Source: an uncultured Clostridia bacterium
GTDB taxonomy: Bacteria > Bacillota > Clostridia > Peptostreptococcales > Anaerovoracaceae
Direction: 5' to 3'
DNA length: 64,000 nt
Assembly (NCBI GenBank): GCA_934255545.1
Contig: CAKQOE010000008.1
Location: 6,018-70,017, forward strand
Made by a program: the position numbers and the translations under genes. Position 1 is the first letter of the stretch; every line of letters starts with the position of its first letter. Shown piece after piece: positions 8,498 to 15,712 of the stretch. The notes under the pieces were generated by a model. That model saw only the letters and a list, made by a program, of their open reading frames with translations. It had not been told where the DNA came from and made no database searches.

Positions 8498-8854
8498 TTA
8501 ACGCGGACCTGTAATGCCGGTCTTGCGCATGGCGTCTTTCATATTTTGCAGCATTATCATAAGGAAATGCCTCTCATCCAGCGTACAGTCTGACATTATA
8601 TCGTATACATCGTTTATCCACGGCTGCTTAGCTGTATCGCCATCAAGGTCGGGGTCGTAAAGGCCTGATTCCTCAAACACCTTTTTTATCTTGCTCACTG
8701 TCTTCAGACTGAATTCTGTCTTTCCATTTTCCATATTAGATATGTGCTGCATAGAAACGCCTGAACGATTTGCGAGCTGCTGCTGAGTCATCCCCAGCTT
8801 TTTTCTGTTTTCACGTATCTTGCGTCCAATATTGGTGTAGTCATTATCCGGCAT
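8498..8854 (-). CDS. XRE-family helix-turn-helix regulator
   Basis: This 118-residue protein has an N-terminal Cro/C1 HTH (about 7-62): IGRKIRENRKKLGMTQQQLANRSGVSMQHISNMENGKTE-like spacing, with recognition helix SMQHISNMENG. The C-terminal half, ending ITGPR, has no domain I recognise and may form the dimer or sensor part. A CCAATA-AAC-TATTGG palindrome at 9046-9060, about 190 bp upstream, is a candidate operator. The regulated gene could be itself or the YdcF-like gene. Confidence 0.85.
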   Translation of the reverse strand: MPDNDYTNIGRKIRENRKKLGMTQQQLANRSGVSMQHISNMENGKTEFSLKTVSKIKKVFEESGLYDPDLDGDTAKQPWINDVYDIMSDCTLDERHFLMIMLQNMKDAMRKTGITGPR

Positions 8855-9045
8855 CAGTTACCTCCGACAGCTTTGCTGCGAATATAACGTAGCGCCAAAT
8901 GCTTCCCTGCCTCTGCAGGCGGCAGCCTCCATCCCTGACTTCCGGTCGCGGGTCATAAGCCTGCCAGTGCTCTGCTACGCTTTAAATGAATATACGCTGT
9001 CATGTGCATTTTAATCATTGAAGCGGAATTTATCTATCACCTGTA

Positions 9046-9060
9046 CCAATAAACTATTGG
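9046..9060. promoter_or_regulatory. Palindromic candidate operator (CCAATA-N3-TATTGG)
   Basis: A perfect 6-bp inverted repeat with a 3-nt centre, followed 5 nt later by another TGGTTATT half-like site. It lies in the gap between the YdcF-like gene and the XRE gene. The size suits an XRE dimer, but the link is inference. Confidence 0.35.
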
Positions 9061-9139
9061 TATATTGGTTATTCTTGATATTTTTTCTTAATTTTTTTTA
9101 AATTTTACTCATTTTGTGTCTGCATCATCTTTGGAAATA

Positions 9140-9898
9140 TCACCTTACAATAAGAAATTTTATCTCAGCCATAAACTCACGAAGCATATTGTTAGGCAGA
9201 TAAGCTTTATTAGAACCGGCTGATATGCCCTTTGCATTTTCAAGACCCTGACGTTCTGCTGTCTGAAGAGCGCGCATGACGTGAAAATTATTTGTAACGA
9301 TCCCGACAGCAGCATCACTGTTTATATATTTCATGCTGTTTGATATGTTTTCAGCTGTCGTTTCAGACTTTTCTTCTTTTATTATCCTGTCAGCAGGCAC
9401 GCCTTTTCCCTCAAGATACTCAGCCATGATGACTGCCTCAGGCTCCGGTTCATTTGCCCCCATGCCTCCGGATACTATACATACAGTTTCGCTGTTTTCT
9501 GCAAGGTACTCCGCAGCTTTATCAAGCCTGTATTTCAGTACCGAGCTTGGTCCGCTTTTGTATACCTGCGCTCCGAGAACTATTATATAGTCAAGATCAT
9601 CGCCCCCGTCATCATCAAAATGACTGACTGCGCATACCTGAAATCCGGCAAATAAAATAAGACCTGCACATACGACTGCAATAAATATCCTCCGAAGCGC
9701 CAAAGGCGCTTTTTTCCACAAGCCTGTCCAAAACGCTGCTGCCAGGCAGCAGAAAAAAACTGCGATCAAAAGCCAGACAGCGAAAAACGCCGTTCCTGAC
9801 CCTGCGGCGCGTACAAAGCACCCGTATACTGCGCATATTACTGCCGCTGCTGCAGATACTAACGTCAATATCCTGTATAATGATGATCTTTTTCCCAT
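9140..9898 (-). CDS. YdcF-like (DUF218) membrane protein
   Basis: This 252-residue protein has three hydrophobic helices in the first 95 residues, then the DUF218 fold: DYIIVLGAQVYKSGPSSVLKYRLDKA, IVSGGMGANEPEPEAVIMAEYL, IIKEEKSETTAENI and VGIVTNNFHVMRA. This is the arrangement of YdcF/SanA/ElyC-type proteins, which are linked to cell-envelope metabolism; the biochemical activity remains unclear. Two 17-nt palindromes fall in the membrane-coding part (9736-9752, CTGCTGC-CAG-GCAGCAG, and an AAGCGCC-AAA-GGCGCTT stem near 9695). The gene stands alone. Confidence 0.8.
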   Translation of the reverse strand: MGKRSSLYRILTLVSAAAAVICAVYGCFVRAAGSGTAFFAVWLLIAVFFCCLAAAFWTGLWKKAPLALRRIFIAVVCAGLILFAGFQVCAVSHFDDDGGDDLDYIIVLGAQVYKSGPSSVLKYRLDKAAEYLAENSETVCIVSGGMGANEPEPEAVIMAEYLEGKGVPADRIIKEEKSETTAENISNSMKYINSDAAVGIVTNNFHVMRALQTAERQGLENAKGISAGSNKAYLPNNMLREFMAEIKFLIVR

Positions 9899-10136
9899 TT
9901 TACGCTGTGTCCCCTGTTTCCATACAGCGCCGCAGAAAGTTAAGTATCAAGCATATATCTTCATTTTTTATTTCCAGGCGCTGATCTGTCTTTGATTCTA
10001 ATATTATAATTTTGAAATGTAAATGACATTACAGGCGTAGCATTACACATTATTCGCCATTTTTCAACGTTTTTCTACATAAATATGCTATAAAGATGCT
10101 GTTCTTTAAAAAAAATCAAAAAAATAAAAAAAGTTG
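9899..10136. other. Intergenic gap before the tRNA genes
   Basis: The 318-bp gap between the YdcF-like gene and the first tRNA is AT-rich. Apart from the tRNA promoter at its right end I see no ORF, hairpin or repeat in it. Confidence 0.5.
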
Positions 10137-10165
10137 TTGACATGAAGCAGCCATATGGCTATAAT
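10137..10165 (+). promoter_or_regulatory. Consensus sigma-A promoter for the tRNA cluster
   Basis: TTGACA, a 17-nt spacer and TATAAT: a perfect match in both boxes, preceded by an A-rich UP-like tract. It lies 53 bp upstream of tRNA-Asn, as expected for a strong stable-RNA promoter. Confidence 0.9.
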
Positions 10166-10217
10166 AATCTATGTTGTCAGTCAGTGATACACAGTTACGA
10201 CAGACACACTGAGGTAT

Positions 10218-10292
<75 letters not shown>

Positions 10293-10297
10293 GTTTT

Positions 10298-10386
10298 GCC
10301 GGGGTGGCGGAATTGGCAGACGCACGGGACTTAAAATCCCGCGATCCTTACCGATCGTACCGGTTCGACCCCGGTCCCCGGCACCA
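10298..10386 (+). tRNA. tRNA-Leu (TAA)
   Basis: The acceptor stem GCCGGGG pairs with CCCCGGC. The anticodon loop CTTAAAA carries TAA, a long class II variable arm is present, and CCA is encoded. Starts 5 nt after tRNA-Asn. Confidence 0.95.
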
Positions 10387-10430
10387 TCTAAAATACATTT
10401 TAGACTTAACTGAATAACAAGAATAAACAT

Positions 10431-10506
10431 CGCGGGATAGAGCAGTTGGCAGCTCGTCGGGCTCATAACCCGGAGGTCGCAGGTTCGAGTCCTGCTCCCG
10501 CAACCA
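10431..10506 (+). tRNA. Initiator tRNA-fMet (CAT)
   Basis: The anticodon loop CTCATAA carries CAT. Two initiator hallmarks are visible: an unpaired first base (C1 against A72) and three G-C pairs (GGG with CCC) at the base of the anticodon stem. CCA is encoded. It is therefore the formyl-methionyl initiator rather than the elongator tRNA. Confidence 0.93.
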
Positions 10507-10511
10507 GTTTT

Positions 10512-10546
10512 AAAGCCTTGAAACTTCAATGTTTCAAGGCTTTTTT
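10512..10546 (+). terminator. Terminator of the tRNA cluster
   Basis: A 13-bp stem (AAAGCCTTGAAAC with GTTTCAAGGCTTT) is followed by a T-run, 5 nt after the initiator tRNA. Confidence 0.9.
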
Positions 10547-10561
10547 CATGCTGTGAAAATT

Positions 10562-10606
10562 ATGTGTTTTCCACCCTTTTTTAGTTTTGGGCAAGAATTC
10601 GGGCAA
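10562..10606. repeat. Imperfect direct repeat, left copy
   Basis: A 32-35 bp segment (ATGTGTTTTCCACCC then TTTTTTAGTTTTGGGCAA) is nearly repeated at 11022-11056 (ATGTGTTTTTTCACCC then GTTTTTTAGTTTCGGGCAAT). The pair brackets the small toxin cassette just downstream of a tRNA terminator, a position often used by integrating elements. Confidence 0.6.
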
Positions 10607-10692
10607 TGTACTTCAGTTTCAGGTAAACTACTACAAATCACTACAATAACAGTTACGGTTTAGTAACATTTAGTATAGAACGAACAAATATA

Positions 10693-10722
10693 TTGAATAT
10701 ACTGTACATGGTATGTTATAGT
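10693..10722 (+). promoter_or_regulatory. Promoter of the holin-like toxin mRNA
   Basis: TTGAAT, an 18-nt spacer and TATAGT with an upstream TG two bases before the -10. It lies about 75 nt upstream of the 30-codon ORF. Confidence 0.55.
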
Positions 10723-10753
10723 AAATATGTCCTGATGGACAATACAACAACAT

Positions 10754-10780
10754 ATGGAGAGCCAAGGCGGCTGCCCCTGA
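10754..10780 (+). CDS. Possible 8-codon leader peptide of the toxin mRNA
   Basis: ATG to TGA encodes MESQGGCP in the toxin 5' leader. The frame overlaps a CCCC...GGGG hairpin that could hide the toxin ribosome binding site. It may be a regulatory leader or chance. Confidence 0.2.
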   Translation: MESQGGCP

Positions 10781-10795
10781 AAGGGGGTGAGGCTT

Positions 10796-10888
10796 ATGTT
10801 TACATACAATACAGCTATGTTGGTACTTGCAACAGTGAGTACAGTAGCAACAGTTATTGGCGTTATCATAGCAATCTTAAAAAAATAA
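10796..10888 (+). CDS. 30-residue holin-like hydrophobic peptide, candidate type I toxin
   Basis: The ORF encodes MFTYNTAMLVLAT..., one hydrophobic helix ending in Ile-Leu-Lys-Lys, preceded by GGGGGTGAGG as a strong ribosome binding site. Size, single helix and short basic end fit the small 'putative holin-like toxin' peptides of Firmicutes type I toxin-antitoxin systems. A convergent promoter downstream (10966-10994) would produce an antisense RNA meeting the mRNA at a shared 13-bp terminator. The TGCCCCTGAAAGGGGG hairpin just before the start could limit translation. No protein antitoxin is present. It is too short for ordinary gene callers. Confidence 0.65.
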   Translation: MFTYNTAMLVLATVSTVATVIGVIIAILKK

Positions 10889-10920
10889 CCGCCCTCGGCA
10901 AAGGTTTGCGGTTATTTTTT
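10880..10920. terminator. Bidirectional terminator shared by toxin mRNA and antisense RNA
   Basis: A perfect 13-bp stem (AAAAAATAACCGC with GCGGTTATTTTTT) overlaps the toxin stop codon. Its A-tract and T-tract make it usable from both sides. Confidence 0.8.
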
Positions 10921-10959
10921 AAAACCATATAATCGGTAGCCGTCAAGCTCTCCGTTGTT
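10880..10959 (-). ncRNA. Candidate antisense RNA antitoxin
   Basis: A minus-strand promoter (TTGCGT, 17 nt, TATAAT) at 10966-10994 would start an RNA near 10959 that runs left to the shared terminator. It would be complementary to the 3' end of the toxin mRNA, including the stop codon region. Its 5' part, GGAGAGC then ACGGCTACC, resembles the toxin mRNA 5' segment GGAGAGCC...GGCTGCC in the same sense. The two DNA ends of the cassette are therefore an imperfect inverted repeat. Confidence 0.5.
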
Positions 10960-10965
10960 GTTTAA

Positions 10966-10994
10966 ATTATAACACGATACGAAAAACTACGCAA
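10966..10994 (-). promoter_or_regulatory. Antisense RNA promoter
   Basis: On the minus strand: TTGCGT, a 17-nt spacer and a perfect TATAAT, pointing towards the toxin ORF. Confidence 0.65.
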
Positions 10995-11021
10995 CAGCAG
11001 AAAATATACAAAAAGGCAATG

Positions 11022-11056
11022 ATGTGTTTTTTCACCCGTTTTTTAGTTTCGGGCAA
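11022..11056. repeat. Imperfect direct repeat, right copy
   Basis: Second copy of the 10562 repeat in the same orientation, about 460 bp away. The stretch between this copy and the thi terminator also holds a CGCGC-GGTGAC-GCGCG hairpin (near 11067). Confidence 0.6.
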
Positions 11057-11106
11057 TACTATCCCGCGCGGTGACGCGCGCTTCCTTTTGGGGCTTATTA
11101 CTTTCA

Positions 11107-11150
11107 TAAAACAGACCGCTTACCTGTGAAGATAAGCGGTCTTACTTTTA
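11107..11150 (-). terminator. Terminator of the thi operon
   Basis: The stem AGACCGCTTA (11113-11122) pairs with TAAGCGGTCT (11133-11142) and is followed on the minus strand by TGTTTTATG. It lies directly past the cytX stop. Confidence 0.8.
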
Positions 11151-11157
11151 AAATATC

Positions 11158-12336
11158 TTAATTTTTCTTTCCTCTTACGGCATTTACGATAAGGCAGAGC
11201 GCTATCGTTATGACCATGTCCGGAAGCGTGTTTCCCACAGGGATGTCAACCGTCATCAGATAGCGGTAAACAACGAAGCCTGCCAGCCAGATGATCATAT
11301 TAGGGATGTCTACTGCAGCAGTGCTTCTGTCCTTCTTTATGATAAAGTAATCAACGATCTGGATCGCGATCATAGGTGCAAATACCGAGCCTATAAGATA
11401 AAGGAAGTTCGTTATATTGTCCATAGGATAAACTATGGCAGCTATCGTTCCGATAACGGCTACGACTATAGCAGCGTGCTTTCCTTTTATCTTTGAGACT
11501 ATCGACTCGCTTGATACGCCTGCGGAGTACGCGTCAAGGAATGTCGTAGTTACAGTCGAGAATATGATTATGAGCAGGCCTGCAACTCCGAGTCCGGCTT
11601 TTATCATGATCATCGATATGTCATACTCGCCCGTTATGATCGCTGCGCCCATGCCGATCACATACATCCAGCAGCTTACGAGGCCGTATACGACAGCGCT
11701 CACTGCAGAAGCGGCTACAGGCTTTTCAGCTTCTCTTGTATAATCACTTATGAGCGGCAGCCACGAAAGCGGCATCGCTACTGAAAGCTCTACGGCAGCG
11801 CCGAATGACATGGCGTCTGCGCCCTGAGCGTTAAGGTCTGCAGCGGCTCCGCCGCTGAAAAATATCATTTTGCACAGCACTATGGTAAGTATAAAAAGCG
11901 CAGCCATGGCTACTGTATTTATCTTGCCGAGGTTAGTTATGCCTATAAATATCCACAGGATGATAAGCGCGCCTATGACGAGACACCATATCCAGTTGCC
12001 TATATCTGCTACACCGCCGGCTGCGAGCGCGCCGTCGTATATCATTATGGCTGTCCAGCCTACGAGCTGCAGGACATTAAGCGCTGCAAACAGCATGCAG
12101 CCTTTCTGTCCGAAGCTCATTTTTGTTGACTCCATGGCGCTGCGGCGCGAGTTTCCGCCTATCACGCCGGCTAAAAACAGCATTATGCAGCCTATCACGT
12201 GACCTGTTAATATCGCTGCAAGACCTGTTTTGAAGCCCATGTCAGCGAAATATGTACCTGTAAGTATCTCTGCAAGCGATACGCCTGCACCGAACCATAT
12301 AAGGCCGTTTTCAAATATCGAAGTGCGTTTTTCCAT
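11158..12336 (-). CDS. NCS1-family hydroxymethylpyrimidine transporter CytX
   Basis: This 392-residue polytopic membrane protein has about 12 hydrophobic helices. The NCS1 signature is visible at the start: SIFENGLIWFGAGVSLAEILTGTYF, followed by LAAILTGHVIGCIMLF. CytX is the NCS1 member repeatedly linked to TPP riboswitches and inferred to import hydroxymethylpyrimidine. Here it is the last gene of the thi operon, its ATG overlapping the thiD stop, which supports that substrate. It would feed ThiD directly with the pyrimidine moiety salvaged from outside. Confidence 0.88.
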   Translation of the reverse strand: MEKRTSIFENGLIWFGAGVSLAEILTGTYFADMGFKTGLAAILTGHVIGCIMLFLAGVIGGNSRRSAMESTKMSFGQKGCMLFAALNVLQLVGWTAIMIYDGALAAGGVADIGNWIWCLVIGALIILWIFIGITNLGKINTVAMAALFILTIVLCKMIFFSGGAAADLNAQGADAMSFGAAVELSVAMPLSWLPLISDYTREAEKPVAASAVSAVVYGLVSCWMYVIGMGAAIITGEYDISMIMIKAGLGVAGLLIIIFSTVTTTFLDAYSAGVSSESIVSKIKGKHAAIVVAVIGTIAAIVYPMDNITNFLYLIGSVFAPMIAIQIVDYFIIKKDRSTAAVDIPNMIIWLAGFVVYRYLMTVDIPVGNTLPDMVITIALCLIVNAVRGKKN

Positions 12337-13208
12337 TATCTGCGCACCTCCTCTGCGCCTGCCGCAGCGGATCCGGCATTTTCACCGGCGCGGGCGCCGG
12401 CTTCGTCAGCTGTTACTGTAAATTCATTATTTATCGCAAAACCATGATCCATAGGGCCGCTGCCCTTTCCCAGATCAAGCATTGCTGCAAGCGCGCCCGA
12501 TATGTACTTTTTGGCGCGGTCTACCGACTCCTCCAGACTGAATCCCTTTGCGAGATTTGACGCTATGGCGCTTGAAAGAGTACATCCTGTACCGTGTGTA
12601 TTAGGATTGCTTATACGCTTTCCGTAGAACCACCTCATGCTTTCGCCGTCAACGAGCAGATCGTTTGCGTCGTTTATGCTGTGGCCGCCCTTACAGAGGA
12701 CTGCGCAGCCGTATTTTGCGTTTATGGCGCGGGACGCGGCGACCATGTCATCTTCATTTTTTATGGTCATTCCTGACAGGACCTCAGCCTCCGGAATGTT
12801 TGGAGTTATAACTGAGGCTATCGGAAGGAGCTCTGCTTTCAGCGCTTCTATCGCCTCATCGCTTATGAGCTTTGCGCCGCTCGTCGCTACCATGACAGGG
12901 TCAACGACAATATTTGCGGCATCGTATTCCTTGAGCTTTTCAACTATCGCGGTTATGATGCCGCCTGATGATACCATGCCTATTTTTACTGCATCCGGAC
13001 GGATATCTGTGAAGATATTGTCCAGCTGTTCCTTCAGGAATTCAGGAGTTACGTCCATTATCCCTGTTACGCCGGTCGTATTCTGGGCAGTAAGGGCCGT
13101 TATCGCGCTCATAGCGTACACGCCGTTCGCGATCATGGTCTTGATATCTGCCTGGATGCCGGCGCCTCCGCTGGAATCGCTTCCTGCGATCGTTAATGCT
13201 TTTTTCAT
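12336..13208 (-). CDS. Hydroxymethylpyrimidine / phosphomethylpyrimidine kinase ThiD
   Basis: This 290-residue ribokinase-fold enzyme phosphorylates HMP and HMP-P for thiamin synthesis. Visible motifs are ALTIAGSDSSGGAGIQADIKT at the N-terminus, KIGMVSS, DPVMVATSG, and NTHGTGCTLSSAIA with the catalytic Asp-equivalent region. It is about 25 residues longer than usual ThiD. The extra tail (ADEAGARAGENAGSAAAG and on) is low-complexity and is encoded over a GC palindrome (12385-12400), suggesting the tail was created by an inserted element. A GGAAAGGAAG ribosome binding site precedes the ATG. Confidence 0.93.
   Translation of the reverse strand: MKKALTIAGSDSSGGAGIQADIKTMIANGVYAMSAITALTAQNTTGVTGIMDVTPEFLKEQLDNIFTDIRPDAVKIGMVSSGGIITAIVEKLKEYDAANIVVDPVMVATSGAKLISDEAIEALKAELLPIASVITPNIPEAEVLSGMTIKNEDDMVAASRAINAKYGCAVLCKGGHSINDANDLLVDGESMRWFYGKRISNPNTHGTGCTLSSAIASNLAKGFSLEESVDRAKKYISGALAAMLDLGKGSGPMDHGFAINNEFTVTADEAGARAGENAGSAAAGAEEVRR
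12385..12400. repeat. 16-nt GC palindrome inside the thiD tail
   Basis: CCGGCGC-GG-GCGCCGG: perfect 7-bp arms and a 2-nt centre. It lies within the codons of the non-conserved ThiD C-terminal extension. Confidence 0.45.
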
Positions 13209-13358
13209 AATATAAAACTTCCTTTCCCGACGACAGCTCGCGCTGACGCCATGACAGCATTAATTTTGTAACGCGACCTGAAGTGGTGCCCCCGACAGGC
13301 CGCGGATATATCATCACAGCAGCTGGCTGCTGTAATATTCCGGTATTATTCAATTATC

Positions 13359-13403
13359 CGGTCTGATGCTGCGAATAACGTCTCACTTGCTGTCAGACCG
13401 GTA
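13359..13403. other. Hairpin between thiE and thiD
   Basis: CCGGTCTGA pairs with TCAGACCGG across a 25-nt loop. Close by is CAGCAGC-TG-GCTGCTG (13317-13332). Both lie in the 219-bp thiE-thiD gap inside the operon and may affect mRNA processing or stability. Confidence 0.45.
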
Positions 13404-13427
13404 TACATGATCTTCTATGCTATTTAT

Positions 13428-14069
13428 CTACTGCTTTACAGCCTCGGAAACGGCTTTTTTAAGCTCCGCAGTTGCAGCTTTTATATCCTTCTGAGCGAAT
13501 ATAGCGCTTATAACTGCAACTCCGACTATCCCGGTATCTGCAAGCTCGCAGACATTTGCTCCTGAGACGCCTCCTATAGCGACTACAGGTATGGAGACAG
13601 CTTCGCAGATAGCTTTCAGAGTTTCCTTTGATACCTCTACAGCGTCATCCTTTGAGCCTGTAGGAAAAACGGCTCCCACGCCAAGATAATCGGCTCCGTG
13701 CTTTTCCGCAAGCAGCGCCTGCTCCACAGTCTGCGCAGATACGCCTATTATCTTGCCGGGACCGAGCTTTTCCCTAACGGCGCCCGCTTCCATGTCGCTC
13801 TGGCCTACGTGAACGCCGTCAGCGTCCATCGCGAGAGCGATGCCAACGTTGTCGTTTATTACGAACGGCACGCTGTATTTTGCGCAGAGCTTTTTCAGAG
13901 CTTTAGCTTCTTCGAGAAAATGCTCTTCATCAAGAGTTTTTTCGCGGAGCTGAACGAACGTCGCGCCGCCCTCAAGGGCGTCCTCTACCTGCTCATAAAG
14001 CGTCTTGTCTCCGGTCCATTTGCGGTCTGTGACCGCGTAAAGCAGCAGCGAGTCCTTATCTGCTTTCAT
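13428..14069 (-). CDS. Thiamin-phosphate synthase ThiE
   Basis: The open frame reaches 14168, but the ATG at 14069 has GAAGGTG at proper spacing and gives a 213-residue protein of normal ThiE length starting MKADKDSLLLYAVTD. ThiE joins HMP-PP and thiazole phosphate to give thiamin phosphate. Visible motifs are FVQLREKTL, VPFVINDNVGIALAMDADGVHVGQSD, IIGVSAQT, DYLGVGAVFPTGSKDDA and VVAIGGVSGANV, the last binding phosphate. It lies between thiM, its supplier of thiazole phosphate, and thiD. Confidence 0.95.
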   Translation of the reverse strand: MKADKDSLLLYAVTDRKWTGDKTLYEQVEDALEGGATFVQLREKTLDEEHFLEEAKALKKLCAKYSVPFVINDNVGIALAMDADGVHVGQSDMEAGAVREKLGPGKIIGVSAQTVEQALLAEKHGADYLGVGAVFPTGSKDDAVEVSKETLKAICEAVSIPVVAIGGVSGANVCELADTGIVGVAVISAIFAQKDIKAATAELKKAVSEAVKQ

Positions 14070-14106
14070 TATCTTCACCTTCTTAAAAACCTGATCCTGC
14101 GTGATC

Positions 14107-14928
14107 CTATCTGATCTCGTATTTTGCGCGGTCATTGAGCGTGCCTGCGTCCATATTGTATACAGCATCTATGATACGGTTTCTGTATGTAGAATTTCCG
14201 TCGCCGTCCTGCATGCGCTCCCAGCCGATCTCGCCCGCGATGCCCATAACGCATACCGCAGCAGCAGCAGCGTCGAGCTTTTCATCAGGGTTAGCTGTGA
14301 CATACGCAGTCATCATGCCTGAAAGCTGGCAGCCCGTGCCTGTGATCTTACCCATCTCAGGACGGCCGTTTCTGATGACGTAGCATCTCTCACCGTCGCT
14401 TACGAGGTCTATAGCGCCTGTAACAGCTATGATGCTGCCTGTTTTTTTTGCGAGATCCTTCACGAAATCAACAGAGCTGTCGAGAGTTTCGTCAGTTACC
14501 GCGTCAGCCACGTCAGCGTCTACGCCTTTAGTAGTGCCGCTTCCGAACGCAAGCGTCTTTATCTCCGAAATGTTGCCTCTGATAACAGCAAGATCGAGCG
14601 TGCTCATGAGCTTTACAGCAGTGTCTGTGCGCAGAGCGCTCGCGCCGGCTCCTACAGGATCGAGCAGTATCGGATGTCCGAGCTCATTTGCGCGGTTCCC
14701 GGCGATCGTCATAGCCTCTATGCTTCTTTTGTTGAGGGTTCCGATGTTTATGTTAAGTCCGCCGCATATAGACGTGATGTCAGCGACATCGTCAGGCTCG
14801 TCAGACATTATAGGGCTGCCGCCGCACGCGAGCAGGATATTGGCTACATCGTTCACAGTTACATAATTTGTGATATTGTGTACCAGAGGCACGCTGTTTC
14901 TTACATTTTCAAGATACTTTCCTAACAT
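14107..14928 (-). CDS. Hydroxyethylthiazole kinase ThiM
   Basis: The frame is open to an ATG at 14952, but the ATG at 14928 has AGGAG nine bases upstream and gives 273 residues (MLGKYLENVRNSV), matching usual ThiM length. The enzyme phosphorylates hydroxyethylthiazole salvaged by the cell. Motifs are PLVHNITNYVTVNDVANILLACGGSPIM, ILLDPVGAGAS, and KITGTGCQLSGMM with the ribokinase-type anion hole. It is the first gene of the TPP-regulated operon thiM-thiE-thiD-cytX. The operon has only salvage steps: no thiC or thiazole synthase is present here. Confidence 0.94.
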   Translation of the reverse strand: MLGKYLENVRNSVPLVHNITNYVTVNDVANILLACGGSPIMSDEPDDVADITSICGGLNINIGTLNKRSIEAMTIAGNRANELGHPILLDPVGAGASALRTDTAVKLMSTLDLAVIRGNISEIKTLAFGSGTTKGVDADVADAVTDETLDSSVDFVKDLAKKTGSIIAVTGAIDLVSDGERCYVIRNGRPEMGKITGTGCQLSGMMTAYVTANPDEKLDAAAAAVCVMGIAGEIGWERMQDGDGNSTYRNRIIDAVYNMDAGTLNDRAKYEIR

Positions 14929-14995
14929 TTCCTTTTTCTCCTTTAAAATCATCCCGGCGTAATTTATGGAACAATTTTGTAACGAATAACTGAAA

Positions 14996-15353
14996 ACAAT
15001 ACTTTACTGTAAGTGCAGGATGCGGTACTGCTGATGAACATACGGAACACTCCGCGGTCGCAGAATGGGATGCTGCATTCCGTTCGCTTCACAGAGCTTC
15101 GTGTTAAAAATAACTCGCGGCAGAGAATGAATTTTCCTTCTGAAAATTCAACCATTGTAAGCGCTTACGCGCGTTCCGCTCAAACATATTTTTAATATAT
15201 AGGCTCTGTTCACCTCACGGGCAGCGTCACCATTCAGCTCCGACGCTCCGCTTATCCGTATGTTCATCAGCTCTGCAGCATCTTTGTAATAATAGTAGCT
15301 GCAATAAAGTATACTTTACTGCAAATACAGGATGCGGGATCGCAGAATGATCT
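14996..15353. repeat. Dispersed repeat element, copy A with truncated flanking copies
   Basis: The core (about 15052-15335) matches the minus strand of 63728-64000. Shared blocks in order are TCGCAGAATGGGATGCT, AAAAATAACTCGCGGCAG, GAAAATTCAACCATT, GCGCGTTCCGCTCA, CTCCGCTTATCCGTAT and GCAATAAAGTATACTTTACT. An extra copy of the end block (TACTTTACTGTAAGTGCAGGATGCGG) sits at the left, near 15001, and the beginning of a further copy (GGATCGCAGAATG) follows at the right. The result is a partial tandem array. The reading frames of copies A and B diverge, so it is probably non-coding. It lies in the 5' leader region of the thi operon. Confidence 0.75.
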
Positions 15354-15357
15354 TTAT

Positions 15358-15402
15358 CCTGACGCGCGCTCCCGCGCGCCCGCCCGGCTACCGGGCAGCT
15401 GC
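15358..15402. other. GC-rich inverted repeats in the thi leader
   Basis: Two adjacent short palindromes, GCGCGC-TCCC-GCGCGC and GCCCGG-CTA-CCGGGC, lie between the dispersed repeat and the riboswitch terminator. They resemble the scattered GC palindromes but have other centres. Confidence 0.35.
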
Positions 15403-15430
15403 TTCCTGCACGCTGACTGCGCTTTCCTTA

Positions 15431-15479
15431 CAAAAAGTAAAACTGCGGATACACCAAAACAGGGTATATCCGCAGCTTT
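15431..15479 (-). terminator. Riboswitch expression-platform terminator
   Basis: On the minus strand AAAGCTGCGGATATACC pairs with GGTGTATCCGCAGTTT and is followed by TACTTTTTG. It lies directly downstream of the TPP aptamer, so ligand binding would favour early termination. Confidence 0.8.
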
Positions 15480-15514
15480 ACGATAAAATAAAAGCAAGAA
15501 ATCAAAAATCTGAA

Positions 15515-15608
15515 GTATATTCCCTACGTTGGCATTACCCAAATCAGGTTATAAGGGTCAGGGCGACACAGCCCAATCTCAGCCCGCTTCAGGCGCGAGC
15601 ACCCCTTT
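15515..15608 (-). promoter_or_regulatory. TPP riboswitch (THI element)
   Basis: On the minus strand the aptamer shows GGGGTGCTCG, the conserved GGGCTGAGA, ACCCTTATAACCTGAT, and TGGGTAATGCCAACGTAGGGA. These are the diagnostic thi-box segments for both arms of the thiamin pyrophosphate aptamer. It precedes thiM, thiE, thiD and cytX on the same strand and should switch off thiamin salvage when TPP is abundant. Confidence 0.97.
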
Positions 15609-15712
15609 GGTTTTGTTTTCAGTTATATTGTATTATACTACCAGAATACAATTAGTTCAATAACAAGAATTTGTTGATATTTTATTTACTTTTATAAATT
15701 TAATAGCATGAT

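Noticed and set aside
14964..15195. Short ORFs in dispersed repeat copy A, such as the NNSRQ-containing frame
   Set aside because: The same frame in copy B keeps NNSRQ but then shifts to an unrelated sequence, so the repeat is not conserved as protein.
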